Shown: piece after piece, positions 38,650-48,102 of the stretch
Layout: each line of letters starts with the position of its first letter
How positions within the stretch are numbered: position 1 is the first letter of the stretch
NCBI RefSeq assembly: GCF_000515395.1
Contig: NZ_KI911782.1
Span: 1-64,000, forward strand
DNA: 64,000 nt
Origin: Jiangella gansuensis DSM 44835
GTDB lineage: Bacteria; Actinomycetota; Actinomycetes; Jiangellales; Jiangellaceae
Reading direction: 5' to 3'
Made by a program: the position numbers and the translations under genes
The notes under the pieces: generated by a model
The model's database searches: none
The model's input: only the letters and a program-made list of their open reading frames with translations
Told to the model about the DNA's origin: nothing

Positions 38650-40040
38650 CGGATTCTCACCACCTGGGTGACCGCGGTCTCGGCGGTCGGCGAGGAGTCC
38701 GACGACGGCGGGACCGGCCGGCGGGCCGCGTCGGAGAGTCGGATGAGCAACGCCACGAGGACCCAGTTCATCACGAGTGACGACCCACCGAGCGACAGGA
38801 ACGGTGTGGTCAGGCCGGTCAGCGGGATGAGCTTGGTCACGCCGCCCAGCACGATGAACACCTGCAGAAGGAACCCGGCGGCCAGGCCCGCGGCTAGCAG
38901 CTTGCCGAACGGGTCGCGCAGCAGCAGGCCGGCGCGCAGTCCGCGGGAGGCCAGCAGCGCGTACAGCAGGATGATCGCGATGAGCCCGGTCAGGCCGAGC
39001 TCCTCACCGAGCGCGGAACCGATGAAGTCGCTCTCGGAGATCGGGGTGAGTTCGGGGCGGCCCTGGCCGAGGCCGGTGCCGAGCAGTCCGCCGTAGGCCA
39101 GGCCGTACAGCGACTGTGCGATTTGCCCGGTCGGGTCGATGAACGGGTCGAGCCAGAAGTCGACCCGGTCCTGGACGTGGCTGACGACGGCGTTGGCGGC
39201 CAGTCCGCCGGCCACGATGAGCAGCAGGCCCAGGATGATCCAGGAGATGCGCTCGGTGGCCACGTAGATCATCAGCACGAAGATCCCGAACAGCAGGACC
39301 GAGGGGCCGAGGTCGTTCTGGACGACCAGGATGCCCAGGGCACCCAGCCAGACGACGAGGATGGGGCCGAGGTCGCGGGCGCGGGGCAGGTCGACGCCGA
39401 GGATGCGGCGCCCGGCCAGTGCCAGGGCGTCGCGGGTCTGCACCAGGTAGGCGGCGAACGCGATGATCAGGATGATCTTCGCGGCTTCACCCGGCTGGAA
39501 CGTCATGCCGCCGATGTTGATCCAGATGCGGGCGCCGCGCACGGAGTGGCCGATGAGCGGCAGCAGTGGCAGCACCAGCAGGAGCAGTCCGGCCAGTCCG
39601 GCCAGGTACGGCAGCCGGGACAGCACCCGGTGGTCGCGGACGAAGATGAGCACCAGGACGAACAGCCCGACGCCCACGGCCATCCACGTCAGTTGGACCG
39701 TGGCGTGGGTGGTGTCCTTGGCGAGGTCGATCCGGTGGATCATGGCCAGGCCCAGCCCGCACAGCGTCACCACGATGGGCAGGATCACCGGGTCGGCGTA
39801 CGGCGCCCGGATCCGGATGACGACGTGCGCGATGCCGGTGGCCACCGCCAGACCACCCAGGTAGGCCAGGGCGTTCGGTGGGACCCGGCCGAGCGCGCCG
39901 AGGTCGACGTTGATGTAGGCGAACGTCGCGATGCCGATGGCGAAGACGAGCAGGATCAGCTCGGTACCCCGGCCACGACGGGGAACGATGGATTCGGCCG
40001 CCGGCGGTTCGAGGCGGGCGCGGGCACGGTCGAGAGTCAT
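38646..40040 (-). CDS. rodA: RodA/FtsW-type SEDS glycosyltransferase
   Basis: A 464-residue protein with 10-12 membrane helices that polymerises lipid II in partnership with the class B PBP encoded next to it. Typical SEDS segments include QPGEAAKIILIIAFAAYL, QNDLGPSVLLFGIF, and near the end LTTPFLSLGGSSLVMNWVLV. The 4-base overlaps with pstP and pbpA show a coupled operon. Confidence 0.95.
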   Translation of the reverse strand: MTLDRARARLEPPAAESIVPRRGRGTELILLVFAIGIATFAYINVDLGALGRVPPNALAYLGGLAVATGIAHVVIRIRAPYADPVILPIVVTLCGLGLAMIHRIDLAKDTTHATVQLTWMAVGVGLFVLVLIFVRDHRVLSRLPYLAGLAGLLLLVLPLLPLIGHSVRGARIWINIGGMTFQPGEAAKIILIIAFAAYLVQTRDALALAGRRILGVDLPRARDLGPILVVWLGALGILVVQNDLGPSVLLFGIFVLMIYVATERISWIILGLLLIVAGGLAANAVVSHVQDRVDFWLDPFIDPTGQIAQSLYGLAYGGLLGTGLGQGRPELTPISESDFIGSALGEELGLTGLIAIILLYALLASRGLRAGLLLRDPFGKLLAAGLAAGFLLQVFIVLGGVTKLIPLTGLTTPFLSLGGSSLVMNWVLVALLIRLSDAARRPVPPSSDSSPTAETAVTQVVRIR

Positions 40041-41473
40041 GAGGATGCACCTGCACAGAGCAGCCCCGGGTAGCCGACCTCGTTGCCGAGCCAGCCGTCC
40101 TGCTCGTCGTTCGGCTGATCTGGGTTCTCGTCCTCAGCGCCCGGCGCGGGCGTGGTCGTCGTGGCCGCGGCGGGGGTGGTCTGGCTCGGCGTCGGCGTCG
40201 GCGTCGGCGTCGGAGTGGGAGCGGGCGTGCCCAGCCGCTGGTGGGCACGGCAGGCATTGAGGCGGAGCCCGGCCACGACGCGCTGGGCGTCGTCGAGGTC
40301 GTCCGCGGTGATGGTGCCCTGGACCTGCTCGCGGTAGATCTCAGGCAGCGCCTCCACCGGCAGGCCGCCGGGGATGTCGTACAGCTCCGACAGCCGGATC
40401 GGGCCGATCTCCTGGCTGACGCCCTGGTAGATGGCGACCTGGCCGGAGCTGTCGGCGACGTAGTACTGGTCGCGGATCCAGCCGTTGGCGAGGTTGAGCC
40501 CGGCCCAGCCGAGCAGGCCGACCACCACGACCACGACCAGGGCGCGACCCCAGCGGAAACCCCGCGGCGGCTGCGGCGCGTACCGCATGGCTTCGAGGTC
40601 CTCGGGAGTCGGCTTCTCCTCGGCACCGAGGAATCCGCGCAGAGCCGCGCCGGGCCGGCGCCGGTGCGGCCGCTCCGGCGGCGCCGGGGCGTCACTGGCG
40701 GCGGCTCCCACCAGGTACGCCTCGGCGGTGTCGTCGGGCTGCCGCGGCGTATCGGTCTCGAGCACGTCGGCGAGCACGAGCGTGACGTTGTCGGGAGCGC
40801 CGCCGGCCAGGGCAAGCCGGATGAGCTCGTCGGCGGCCTCGTCCAGCTGCGCATGCGAGCCGAGGGTCTCCTCCAGGGTGGCGTCGGACACCACGCCGGT
40901 GAGGCCGTCGCTGCAGACCAGCAGACGGTCGCCGGGCTGCACGTCGAGCATCTCCAGATCGGGCTCGACCTCGCCCTGGCCCTGCAGCGCCTTGAGGATC
41001 AGCGAGCGCGCCGGGTGGACACCGGCCTCCTCGAGTGTGATGCGGCCCTCGTCGACGAGTGACTGGACGAACGTGTGGTCGTGGGTGAGCTGGCGGATGG
41101 AGCCGTCGCGGAGCAGATAGGCGCGGGAGTCACCGATGTGGCCCAGACCCAGCGCCTTGCCGGTCCACATGATGGCGGTGACCGTGGTGCCCATGCCTTC
41201 GCGGCTGGAGTCGTCGACGATGAGCTGCCGGATACGGGCGTTGGCGGCCTCGATGGCGACGGTCAGGGCCTCGAGCGGGTCGGTGTCGCTGGGGTCGTGC
41301 TCGGCCAGGACGAGTTCGTCGATGGCGGCCTGGCTGGCGACTTCGCCGGCCGCGTGCCCGCCCATGCCGTCGGCGACGGCCAGGAGGTAAGGGCCGGCAT
41401 AGCCGGAGTCCTCGTTGCCCTCCCGGACCAGACCGACGTCTGAGCGCGCGACGTAGCGCAGCGTCAACGGCAT
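40037..41473 (-). CDS. pstP: PP2C-family serine/threonine phosphatase PstP
   Basis: A 478-residue Mg/Mn-dependent phosphatase that reverses PknB phosphorylation. The catalytic domain (about 1-240) has SDVGLVREGNEDSGYAG, DGMGGHAAGEVAS, GDSRAYLLRDG and LVCSDGLTGVV. A membrane helix (RALVVVVVVGLLGWAGL) leads to an external domain ending in a Thr/Pro-rich tail with TPTPTP repeats. It ends 4 bases into rodA. Confidence 0.95.
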   Translation of the reverse strand: MPLTLRYVARSDVGLVREGNEDSGYAGPYLLAVADGMGGHAAGEVASQAAIDELVLAEHDPSDTDPLEALTVAIEAANARIRQLIVDDSSREGMGTTVTAIMWTGKALGLGHIGDSRAYLLRDGSIRQLTHDHTFVQSLVDEGRITLEEAGVHPARSLILKALQGQGEVEPDLEMLDVQPGDRLLVCSDGLTGVVSDATLEETLGSHAQLDEAADELIRLALAGGAPDNVTLVLADVLETDTPRQPDDTAEAYLVGAAASDAPAPPERPHRRRPGAALRGFLGAEEKPTPEDLEAMRYAPQPPRGFRWGRALVVVVVVGLLGWAGLNLANGWIRDQYYVADSSGQVAIYQGVSQEIGPIRLSELYDIPGGLPVEALPEIYREQVQGTITADDLDDAQRVVAGLRLNACRAHQRLGTPAPTPTPTPTPTPSQTTPAAATTTTPAPGAEDENPDQPNDEQDGWLGNEVGYPGLLCAGASS

Positions 41474-41479
41474 CGGGTC

Positions 41480-41956
41480 CTACTTCCGCAGCTCGACGAC
41501 GGTCTTGCCGAGGCGGAACCTGCTCCTGGCGGTGACCGGCGTGCTGCGGGTGAGTCGCTGGTTGCCGACGTAGGTGCCGTTGGTCGAGCCGAGATCCTCG
41601 ACGTACCACTGGTTCTCGTGGAACCGCAGGCGGGCGTGCTGCGTGGAGACGTACTCGTCCGCCAGCGGTACCGTGCAGTCGGCGCCGCGCCCGAAGGTGA
41701 CCGGCTGGCCGTCGAGCGCGGCGCCACGACCGGTGTCGGGGCCTTCGACGATGACCGCTTTGGTGGGTGTGCCCTTGCCGGCTCGCGGCTGGCGGGTCTG
41801 CCGGGCGGCTTCGCGGGCTTCCTTGCCCGGCTTGGGTTGCTTCGGTGGCCGCACGCCGAACAGGTCGGCCCGCATGGCCGACGTGACGGACAGGATCAGC
41901 AGCCACAGGACGGCGAGGAAGCCGAGCTTGATGACCGTGAGCGTCAGCTCCGACAC
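41480..41956 (-). CDS. fhaB: FHA-domain protein FhaB
   Basis: A 158-residue protein with an N-terminal membrane helix (VIKLGFLAVLWLLILSVTSA) and a C-terminal phosphothreonine-binding FHA domain (FGRGADCTVPLADEYVSTQH, LGSTNGTYVGNQRL). The mycobacterial counterpart, FipA partner FhaB, is a PknB-pathway scaffold. I chose GTG 41956 with GGAGGT 7 bases upstream; a much longer open frame upstream is in fhaA territory. Confidence 0.92.
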   Translation of the reverse strand: MSELTLTVIKLGFLAVLWLLILSVTSAMRADLFGVRPPKQPKPGKEAREAARQTRQPRAGKGTPTKAVIVEGPDTGRGAALDGQPVTFGRGADCTVPLADEYVSTQHARLRFHENQWYVEDLGSTNGTYVGNQRLTRSTPVTARSRFRLGKTVVELRK

Positions 41957-41960
41957 CCGT

Positions 41961-42680
41961 TCACCTCCCGGGAGTGCGCCGACGGACGTCGACGACGGTG
42001 GAGCCGAGAACGATGCGCGAGCCGTCGTTGAGGGGCGCCTGCCCGATCCGGGCGCCGTCGACGGTCGTGCCGTTGGTGGAGCCGAGGTCGACGGCGACGA
42101 CCTGGGGCTGTGTGCCCTGCTGGTACACCCGGACCTCGAGGTGCCGCCGGGAGACGCCGGGGTCGTCGATGCGCAGGTCGCATTCGCTGCCGCGGCCGAG
42201 CACCACACCCGGTGCGACGACCGGGTGCTGGGTGCCGTTGATGATGAGGAACGCCGCGGCCTGCCGCTCCGTCGTGGGGGAAGGCGCGAACGACGAGCCG
42301 CGGTCGACCCCCGCGCGAACCGCGCTGCGGATGCGGAAGGCGCCGGTGCCGAGGTCTTCGTGCCGCTCGAACCCCACACCGACCGGGCCGGTGAAGGCGT
42401 AGTGCTGCAGATCCGCGTGCTCGCGAGCCAACTCGACCAGCTCGGTGGCGAGGGTGCCGAGGTACGCGGACAGGCGATCGTGGTCGCTGGGGCCCAGCTC
42501 GACGACGAAGTCGTTCGGGACGAGCGAGCGGTCGCGGCTGACGATCTGCGCGTTGTTGTCGAGTTCGCGCTGGATGGCAGCCGCGATCTCGACGGGCTGG
42601 ACCTCGGACCGGAAAGCCCGGGTGAACGCGCCCTGAACGAGGTTCTCGAGCCGGCGCTCGAAGCGTTGCAGAACCCCCAC
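41961..42680 (-). CDS. fhaA: DUF3662/FHA-domain protein FhaA
   Basis: A 239-residue protein with an N-terminal DUF3662 domain (VLQRFERRLENLVQGAFTRA then QPVEIAAAIQREL) and a C-terminal FHA domain (LGRGSECDLRIDDPGVSRRH, LGSTNGTTVDG). It binds phosphorylated partners of the cell wall machinery. GTG 42680 follows GGAGG. It is the first gene of the six-gene operon; the promoter must lie in 42681-42958, shared with the divergent tRNA-Leu. Confidence 0.94.
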   Translation of the reverse strand: MGVLQRFERRLENLVQGAFTRAFRSEVQPVEIAAAIQRELDNNAQIVSRDRSLVPNDFVVELGPSDHDRLSAYLGTLATELVELAREHADLQHYAFTGPVGVGFERHEDLGTGAFRIRSAVRAGVDRGSSFAPSPTTERQAAAFLIINGTQHPVVAPGVVLGRGSECDLRIDDPGVSRRHLEVRVYQQGTQPQVVAVDLGSTNGTTVDGARIGQAPLNDGSRIVLGSTVVDVRRRTPGR

Positions 42681-42958
42681 GGATACCTCCCTCCACGTGT
42701 CAGCCTGGTGCCGCCCTGGCAGTGTCCCTGATCGTAACTGTGAGCAGCACGACGGTGCGGTTCCGCCCAGGAACGCTGGCCGTATTGATACAGCGGAACA
42801 ACCGATGTGACGACTGTTGGCGGCTCCCGGGTTCCGGCGCCTCGGCGTGTGCTCGCGCCCATGGTGTCATTTCAACCCTACGTCTGTGGAATCGCGCACC
42901 CTCGAGGGCGTGTTAACCTTGGTGCCGCAGCACCGGCCCGCAGGGTTTCGGTGTCCGC

Positions 42959-43045
42959 GCGCGGGTGGCGGAATAGGCAGACGCGCACGGTTCAGGTCCG
43001 TGTGTCCGAAAGGACGTGGGGGTTCAACTCCCCCCTCGCGCACCA
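42959..43045 (+). tRNA. tRNA-Leu (CAG)
   Basis: A type II tRNA with a long variable arm (TGTCCGAAAGGACG). Acceptor GCGCGGG pairs with CTCGCGC, the anticodon loop is TTCAGGT, the T-arm GGGGG/CCCCC has loop TTCAACT. Discriminator A and an encoded CCA (43043-43045). Confidence 0.96.
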
Positions 43046-43050
43046 CATGA

Positions 43051-43082
43051 AACTCCCGGTCAGGTTCGCCTGACCGGGAGTT
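43051..43082 (+). terminator. Terminator hairpin after tRNA-Leu
   Basis: AACTCCCGGTCAGG and CCTGACCGGGAGTT form a perfect 14-bp stem on a TTCG tetraloop, 5 bases after the encoded CCA. Only a short T-containing tail follows. Confidence 0.8.
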
Positions 43083-43383
43083 CTCCGTGGTACGGCCCAG
43101 GAGTCCCGGCACGGGGTGGGTCGCGGCGAGACTCCATGGCTCAGCTGCTGCACCGGGTTTGGCCGCCCGCACGGGCGTGTGCCGACATCGGCGTCGCCGT
43201 GATCGGCAGCCAGCGGATGCCGCATTCGGTTTGATGATGCGGTCCTGTGTGCGTGGACAGGTGATCGGGACACAGGGTCGGTTCGGAGCCGCCGCTGCAG
43301 GTCTGAGCGCACTGCCGCCAGCAAACCTGCACCCCGCTGCACACCGTCCCGGTGCCCCGCCAGCGGCACAGCCGGGGAGCCAC
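43083..43383. other. Gene-free region beside tRNA-Leu
   Basis: About 300 bases between the tRNA terminator and the operator of the AlbA_2 gene. I see no credible gene, no tRNA 3'-end duplication and no integrase. Confidence 0.4.
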
Positions 43384-43435
43384 GAGTTTCTACAGAGTTT
43401 CTAGGCGAACTGTGCACTCATCCATGCTAGAAACT
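43384..43435 (+). promoter_or_regulatory. Repeated AGTTTCTA operator-like sites
   Basis: GAGTTTCTA occurs directly repeated at 43384-43392 and 43395-43403, and the inverted form CTAGAAACT at 43427-43435, ending 4 bases before the GTG start of the downstream regulator. AGTTTCTAG and CTAGAAACT are perfect inverses with a 22-base spacer. Their position suggests autoregulation by the AlbA_2 protein. Confidence 0.55.
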
Positions 43436-43439
43436 AGTT

Positions 43440-45182
43440 GTGAAACTCGACTCCCTGACGGAGCTACTACAGCGCGTTCTGGATGGCGCTCCAGCTGGAT
43501 CGCTGGAGTCAGAGACCTTGGATTTCAAGAGGGACCCACACACGGTCACTGGGCATGCCGCACCAAAGAACCCGCGAGCTCGGCTCGTCGAAGAACTGGT
43601 CGACGCGGTGGTCTGTTTCTCTAACGGGGTCGGCGGGCGAATCGTGCTCGGCGTCGACGACAAGGCGTCGGGTGTCGACGCACTTACCGGCACCGCCGAG
43701 GATCCTCAGTTCCTGAGGCAGCGCATCTACGGCAACACGCGCCCCCAGTTGACCCTCGCCATCGACGAAGTTGAGTTCCGTGGGGTTCGTCTGCTGATCA
43801 TCACCGTCCCTGAGGGTCTGGATCTGGTGACGGACACCAAAGGGAAGGCTTTGCGGAGGGACGGCACCTCGTGCCACCCAATCAGCGAGGATGCTCGCCG
43901 AGCTCTTGCTCATGAACGTCGGAACCCGGATCTCACCGCACGGCCATCGGAACGTGCATGGCGAGACGTGCAGCCGAGTGCATTGAACCAGGCACGGTAC
44001 CTGCTGGCGCAGCTCGTGGACCTGCGCGCACAGATGGCCGAGCTGGACGACCTGAGTATGCTGCGGGCACTGAACGTCGTGGACCGTGACGATCGTCTGC
44101 TGGTTGCTGGAGAGATCCTGTTCTGCACGCCCGGCTATGACGTACTGGATCTCCTCGTCCGCGGCGCATCCGGCGGCGAGCCGTCTGTCCGTCGTCTACG
44201 AGAACCGCTGGTTGTGTTGTTGCCCCATGCTCTCGATCTCATACGATCGAGCATCGACCCCGAGGTCGCTCATGTTGCGCTTCTCTCTGGGCAGGAGGTG
44301 GCGCTACCGGACTTTTCCCCGATCGCCGTTGACGAAGCTGTCACTAATGCACTCGTTCACCGCGACTACTCGCTACAGGAACGTGTGGTCATCGACCAAT
44401 CTCCCAACGTCCTTCGAATTTGGTCGCCAGGCGGATTGCCCTACGGTGTCGCCCAGGACAGGCTCCTCAGCACCGTCTCCACGCCACGCAATCCCGTGCT
44501 GATGGGTGCGCTGCAGCAGCTGGGACTCGCCGAGCGTGCCTCGCGCGGAATTGATCGAATGTTCAGGGAACAGGTCCGCGTTGGCCAGCAGGTACCTGGC
44601 ATTCGCGTCGACGACTTCTCAGTAGAGGTCTACTTCAGCAGTGGCGCGCCAAACCGCGCGTTCGCAAGTTACGTCGCTTCGCTTCCATCGACGCTCAGGG
44701 ACAACGTTGACGCATTACTGACCTTGGCCCATCTGTGCCAGCATCCGACCGTCAACGTCGCCATGGCCGCGACGTTGTTGCAGGTCAGTGAAGACGAGGC
44801 GCGTCATCGAGTGGAATCACTCGCCGCGGGACCACATGCACTTGTCGAGCGGGACGGAGATTCCCGGAGAGGAATCCGCTGGCGCTTACGGCCCGCTGTC
44901 GCGACGGCGCTCGGGACCGCGGTGCAGCACCGTACGCGAGCGGACGCGGCCAGACCGCGTGTGGAGGCGCATCTGGCTGAGTACGGCTGGATCACGAACA
45001 AGACCATCCGCAACATGTTCGATCTCGACGTTCAACAGGCCACGCAGATGCTCAACGACTTGCGTGCCGCCAACGTCGTCGTGAAGGATCCCGACGGTCC
45101 ACAACGGGGGCCATCGATCAGATGGCTCCCCACAACGCAAGAGCAGAGGGATGCTGCTCGCAGAAGAAGGGGCGGCGAGTGA
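43440..45182 (+). CDS. AlbA_2 (Schlafen-like) DNA-binding / ATPase-fold transcriptional regulator
   Basis: A 580-residue protein. The N-terminal AlbA_2 domain has ESETLDFKRDPH and DAVVCFSNGVGGRIVLGVDD. The centre is a GHKL-like HATPase_c_4 domain (FSPIAVDEAVTNALVHRDYS, IWSPGGLPYGV, NPVLMGALQQLGLAERASRG). The C-terminus looks like winged helices. Such proteins are usually annotated as putative transcriptional regulators; some relatives act in defence or stress, so the role is open. GC content is visibly lower than in its neighbours, and it sits next to a tRNA, which hints at acquisition. No ribosome-binding site is evident, so a leaderless transcript is possible. It overlaps the next gene by 4 bases. 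Confidence 0.85.
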   Translation: MKLDSLTELLQRVLDGAPAGSLESETLDFKRDPHTVTGHAAPKNPRARLVEELVDAVVCFSNGVGGRIVLGVDDKASGVDALTGTAEDPQFLRQRIYGNTRPQLTLAIDEVEFRGVRLLIITVPEGLDLVTDTKGKALRRDGTSCHPISEDARRALAHERRNPDLTARPSERAWRDVQPSALNQARYLLAQLVDLRAQMAELDDLSMLRALNVVDRDDRLLVAGEILFCTPGYDVLDLLVRGASGGEPSVRRLREPLVVLLPHALDLIRSSIDPEVAHVALLSGQEVALPDFSPIAVDEAVTNALVHRDYSLQERVVIDQSPNVLRIWSPGGLPYGVAQDRLLSTVSTPRNPVLMGALQQLGLAERASRGIDRMFREQVRVGQQVPGIRVDDFSVEVYFSSGAPNRAFASYVASLPSTLRDNVDALLTLAHLCQHPTVNVAMAATLLQVSEDEARHRVESLAAGPHALVERDGDSRRGIRWRLRPAVATALGTAVQHRTRADAARPRVEAHLAEYGWITNKTIRNMFDLDVQQATQMLNDLRAANVVVKDPDGPQRGPSIRWLPTTQEQRDAARRRRGGE

Positions 45183-45772
45183 AGAAGGTCGTTGTCATCG
45201 GGGCCAGCGGGGTCATCGGATCCGCCGTCGCCGATGCGCTGGCGCAGCGGCACGAGGTGGTCCGGGCCTCTCGCCGGGGGCCGGTCCAGGTCGACGTCAG
45301 CCGGCCGGAGTCGGTGGCGGAGCTGTTCGAGACCGTGCGTGATGTCGACGCGGTCGTGTGTTGCGCGGCGAACGCGCCGACGGCCGACCTCGTGACCGCC
45401 GGCGACGACGAGTTCACTGCGGGGTTGCCGGGCAAGCTGCTCGGCCAGGTCCGGCTGGTCCGCACCGCCGTGCACCATCTGAACGACGGCGGGTCCGTCA
45501 CCCTCACCGGCGGGACGTTCGTGGAGCCGCTGCCGGGTGGTGCGTTCGGTGCCCTGGTGAACGCGGGGCTCGCGGCGTTCGTGGAGGCAGCGGCGCCAGA
45601 GCTGCCGCGAGATCTACGGCTCAACCTGGTGGCGCCGGGCTGGGTGCGGGAGTCGCTGGAGACGTTCGGCTGGGACCCGGAGAAGGGGCTGCCGGCCCGG
45701 GAGGTCGCGCGGGCGTACGTCGCGGCGGTGGAGGGCTCGGCGCGCGGCCAGGTGGTGGCTGTCACGGCCTGA
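45179..45772 (+). CDS. Short-chain dehydrogenase/reductase family protein
   Basis: A 197-residue short SDR with the nucleotide-binding motif VIGASGVIGSAVADAL, followed by DVDAVVCCAAN and NDGGSVTLTGGTFVEPLPGG. The usual YxxxK catalytic pair is not evident, as in the short group annotated near reductases of this size. The GTG start overlaps the upstream stop, although the GC content returns to normal here. Substrate unknown. Confidence 0.8.
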   Translation: MKKVVVIGASGVIGSAVADALAQRHEVVRASRRGPVQVDVSRPESVAELFETVRDVDAVVCCAANAPTADLVTAGDDEFTAGLPGKLLGQVRLVRTAVHHLNDGGSVTLTGGTFVEPLPGGAFGALVNAGLAAFVEAAAPELPRDLRLNLVAPGWVRESLETFGWDPEKGLPAREVARAYVAAVEGSARGQVVAVTA

Positions 45773-46644
45773 GCCAGGTGGCGCCGGACGTATGGGCGAC
45801 GACGCGTCAGTGCCGTTCCCAGCCCGGCCCGCCGACGGCGGCGCGACGTCGCGTACCAGGTCACGGGCGGCTTCGATGGTCCGGATCAACTCGTCGGCCG
45901 TCACGCCCGGCGCGGCCAGCAGGCGCTGCGCCCGTTCGGCGAAACCGGGCGGCGCGGAGGGCAGCGTGCCGGCTGCTTCGACGGCGCCCTTCTCGTTGAT
46001 CAGCCAGCGCCGGTCATGACCGTGCAGGGCGTGCGCGCAGACCCCGACAGCGCGGAACAGGCAGCCGGCGACGTACGCGGCGTCGGCCCGCTGTGCGGCC
46101 TTCGCGGCGATCTCGACCGAGAACGTCGCCTCCCACAATCCCCGGCACAACGCCTCCCGCAACGGCTCCGGGTACGTCCGGGCGCGACGGCCTGGGCCGC
46201 CAGTTCGCCGCTGGGGTCGGCCAGCAGGACGGCCAGCGCGAGCTCGCCCGCATAGGCGAAGTCGGGGACGCCGAGGGGGTGGCCGGCCTGCTGGTGGAAG
46301 GCGTACTCGCCGCGTTCGGCGCTCGCGATCGACGCGGCCACCCGGTCGGCATCGCGGTACAGCCAGTCGACGGCCACGCCGTCCACGGTCAACCAGCCGC
46401 CGCCGTCGACCCACGGGCCCCACTCGCCCGGTTCGGTGACGCGTGTCCCGGGACCGCCGAAGCGGCGCGCCAGATCGCCCACAGCGCTGGTGTCCAGGCG
46501 GCCGCGGTAATAGAGGCCGAGGTCGTAGTCGGAGTCGGGCCGATGGGTGCCGCGGGCCCGGCTCCCGCCGAGTGCGACCCCGACGACACCGTCCACGTCG
46601 CACAGGACGCGCGCCATCGCCGCCACCTGCTCTTCCACCGTCAC
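45614..46644 (-). pseudogene. Frameshifted nucleotidyltransferase-fold protein
   Basis: The 5' part, from GTG 46644, reads VGVALGGSRARGTHRPDSDY followed by DLGLYY, the nucleotidyltransferase GS-DxD signature, and continues in one frame to about 46185. The homologous continuation (RTYPEPLREALCRGLWEATF and beyond) is in another frame. The shift falls in GCGCCCGGA near 46180-46190. The second frame then runs without a stop into the convergent SDR gene, so the native stop also seems lost. It may be a real pseudogene or a sequencing error. It starts 4 bases inside the end of the MFS gene. Confidence 0.7.
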
Positions 46645-48068
46645 CTTCCTGTGTGGGCGGGGACCCGGGCACGGTGCTCGGTGACGACCCGCCCGGCCGC
46701 GAGCAGTCCGGCCAGGGCGACGGCGGTGCTCGCGGCCAGCATGGCGGCGAACGTCACCGGGCCCGGCGACGGCGCGGCGTACGCGACCGCCGTGCCACCG
46801 GCCGCGAACGCCGTCGCCGTACTCAACGACCCCGCCAGGTGTCCCGCGCTGACGTTGCGGCCCTGGTTGGTCCGGTCGGATTGGTCGAGGATCAACAGGG
46901 ACAGTATCGGCGAGGTGAGTCCCATCCCGATGCCCGCCACGGCCCAGCCGGCCAACCCGGCAACGGGCGGTACCGCCGGCCAGGCCAGCAGTGTCGTGAC
47001 GGCGATGCCCGTGGTCATGGCCGCCAGCCCGGCTCGCAGCACGGTGACCCGCGAGTACCGGTGGTCGCGGCCCTGGAGCCAGGAGCCGAACGCCCACGCC
47101 ACACCGGTGATGGAGAGGCTGGTGCCGGCGGTGGACGGCCTGAAGTCGTGCAGCAGGGTGAGCAGCAACGGCAGCCAGGAGCCGGCACCGGCGAACGCGG
47201 CGGCCGCGAAGCCTCGCTCGGCGACCACGGTCGGCAATCCGCGGCGCAGCCGGAACGTGCCGGCCGGGAGCAGCCGCCGGGCCGCGACGAGCACGCCGGC
47301 CGCCCCGACGGCGACGGCGATCCCGCCGGTCAGGGGGTGGTCCTCGAGATGCTCGCCGGCCACGGTGAGCCCGAAGACGGCGACGGCGGCGGTGGCCGCC
47401 CACGGCACGAGAGCGCGCGGCGGCGTGGCCCGCGCGGACCCGTCACCAGGGTCGACGGCATCCCCGGGCGCGGCCCGCACCGAACGGATGGCGGGCTGGA
47501 TCAGCAGCCAGGTGGGAATCAGGATGACCAGAGCGCCGAGGAACACCCAGCGCCAGCCGACCTGTTCGGTGACCAGCCCCGTCAGGAACGGGCCGACCAC
47601 CGAGGGCAGCACCCAGGCGGCCGCGAACAGTGAGAACATCCGCGGCCGCAGCCCGACCGGCAGGGCTCGCGCCACCAGCACCATGACCCCGACGTCGATG
47701 AGCCCTTCGGCCAGCCCGCTGAGCAGCCGTCCCCCGATCACCTGAGGCATGCCGGCCGCACTCCCGACGAGCAGCTGCGCTACGGCGAAGGTGACCACTC
47801 CCGCCCGCAGCGGCGCCACCGGCCCGGACCGGTCGGCCCATCCGCCGGCGATCGCGAGGGAGACAACGTAGCTCGCCACGGGTGCGGCGTTGGCCAGGCC
47901 GAAGCTGCCGAGCGCGTCGAACTCGGCCACGAGCGTGGGCAGCGCGGTGCCGACGGCGCGGTTCTCGAAGGCACCCAGGGTCACGAGCGCGACCGCGCCG
48001 AGGGCGAGCGGCAGGTGGGCCCGGCTGAACAGCGACGGGGGGTCGGCCACCCGCTGGCTCGTGGTCAT
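46641..48068 (-). CDS. MFS transporter
   Basis: A 475-residue major facilitator superfamily protein with 12-14 predicted membrane helices. The opening ENRAVGTALPTLVAEFDALG and the loop GGWADRSGPVAPLRAG resemble drug/H+ antiporters. It is followed without a gap by the nucleotidyltransferase. The TetR gene 35 bp upstream is on the same strand and may control it. Substrate unknown. Confidence 0.88.
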   Translation of the reverse strand: MTTSQRVADPPSLFSRAHLPLALGAVALVTLGAFENRAVGTALPTLVAEFDALGSFGLANAAPVASYVVSLAIAGGWADRSGPVAPLRAGVVTFAVAQLLVGSAAGMPQVIGGRLLSGLAEGLIDVGVMVLVARALPVGLRPRMFSLFAAAWVLPSVVGPFLTGLVTEQVGWRWVFLGALVILIPTWLLIQPAIRSVRAAPGDAVDPGDGSARATPPRALVPWAATAAVAVFGLTVAGEHLEDHPLTGGIAVAVGAAGVLVAARRLLPAGTFRLRRGLPTVVAERGFAAAAFAGAGSWLPLLLTLLHDFRPSTAGTSLSITGVAWAFGSWLQGRDHRYSRVTVLRAGLAAMTTGIAVTTLLAWPAVPPVAGLAGWAVAGIGMGLTSPILSLLILDQSDRTNQGRNVSAGHLAGSLSTATAFAAGGTAVAYAAPSPGPVTFAAMLAASTAVALAGLLAAGRVVTEHRARVPAHTGR

Positions 48069-48102
48069 GCGGGCGATGATTCAACCTCGACCTGAGTTGA
48101 GG

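Noticed and set aside
40185-40225. GGCGTC microsatellite-like run.
   Set aside because: It encodes the Thr/Pro-rich tail of PstP (TPTPTP), so no separate element is needed.
43083-43383. Possible integration (att) site downstream of tRNA-Leu.
   Set aside because: No duplicate of the tRNA 3' end and no integrase or transposase is visible in the window.
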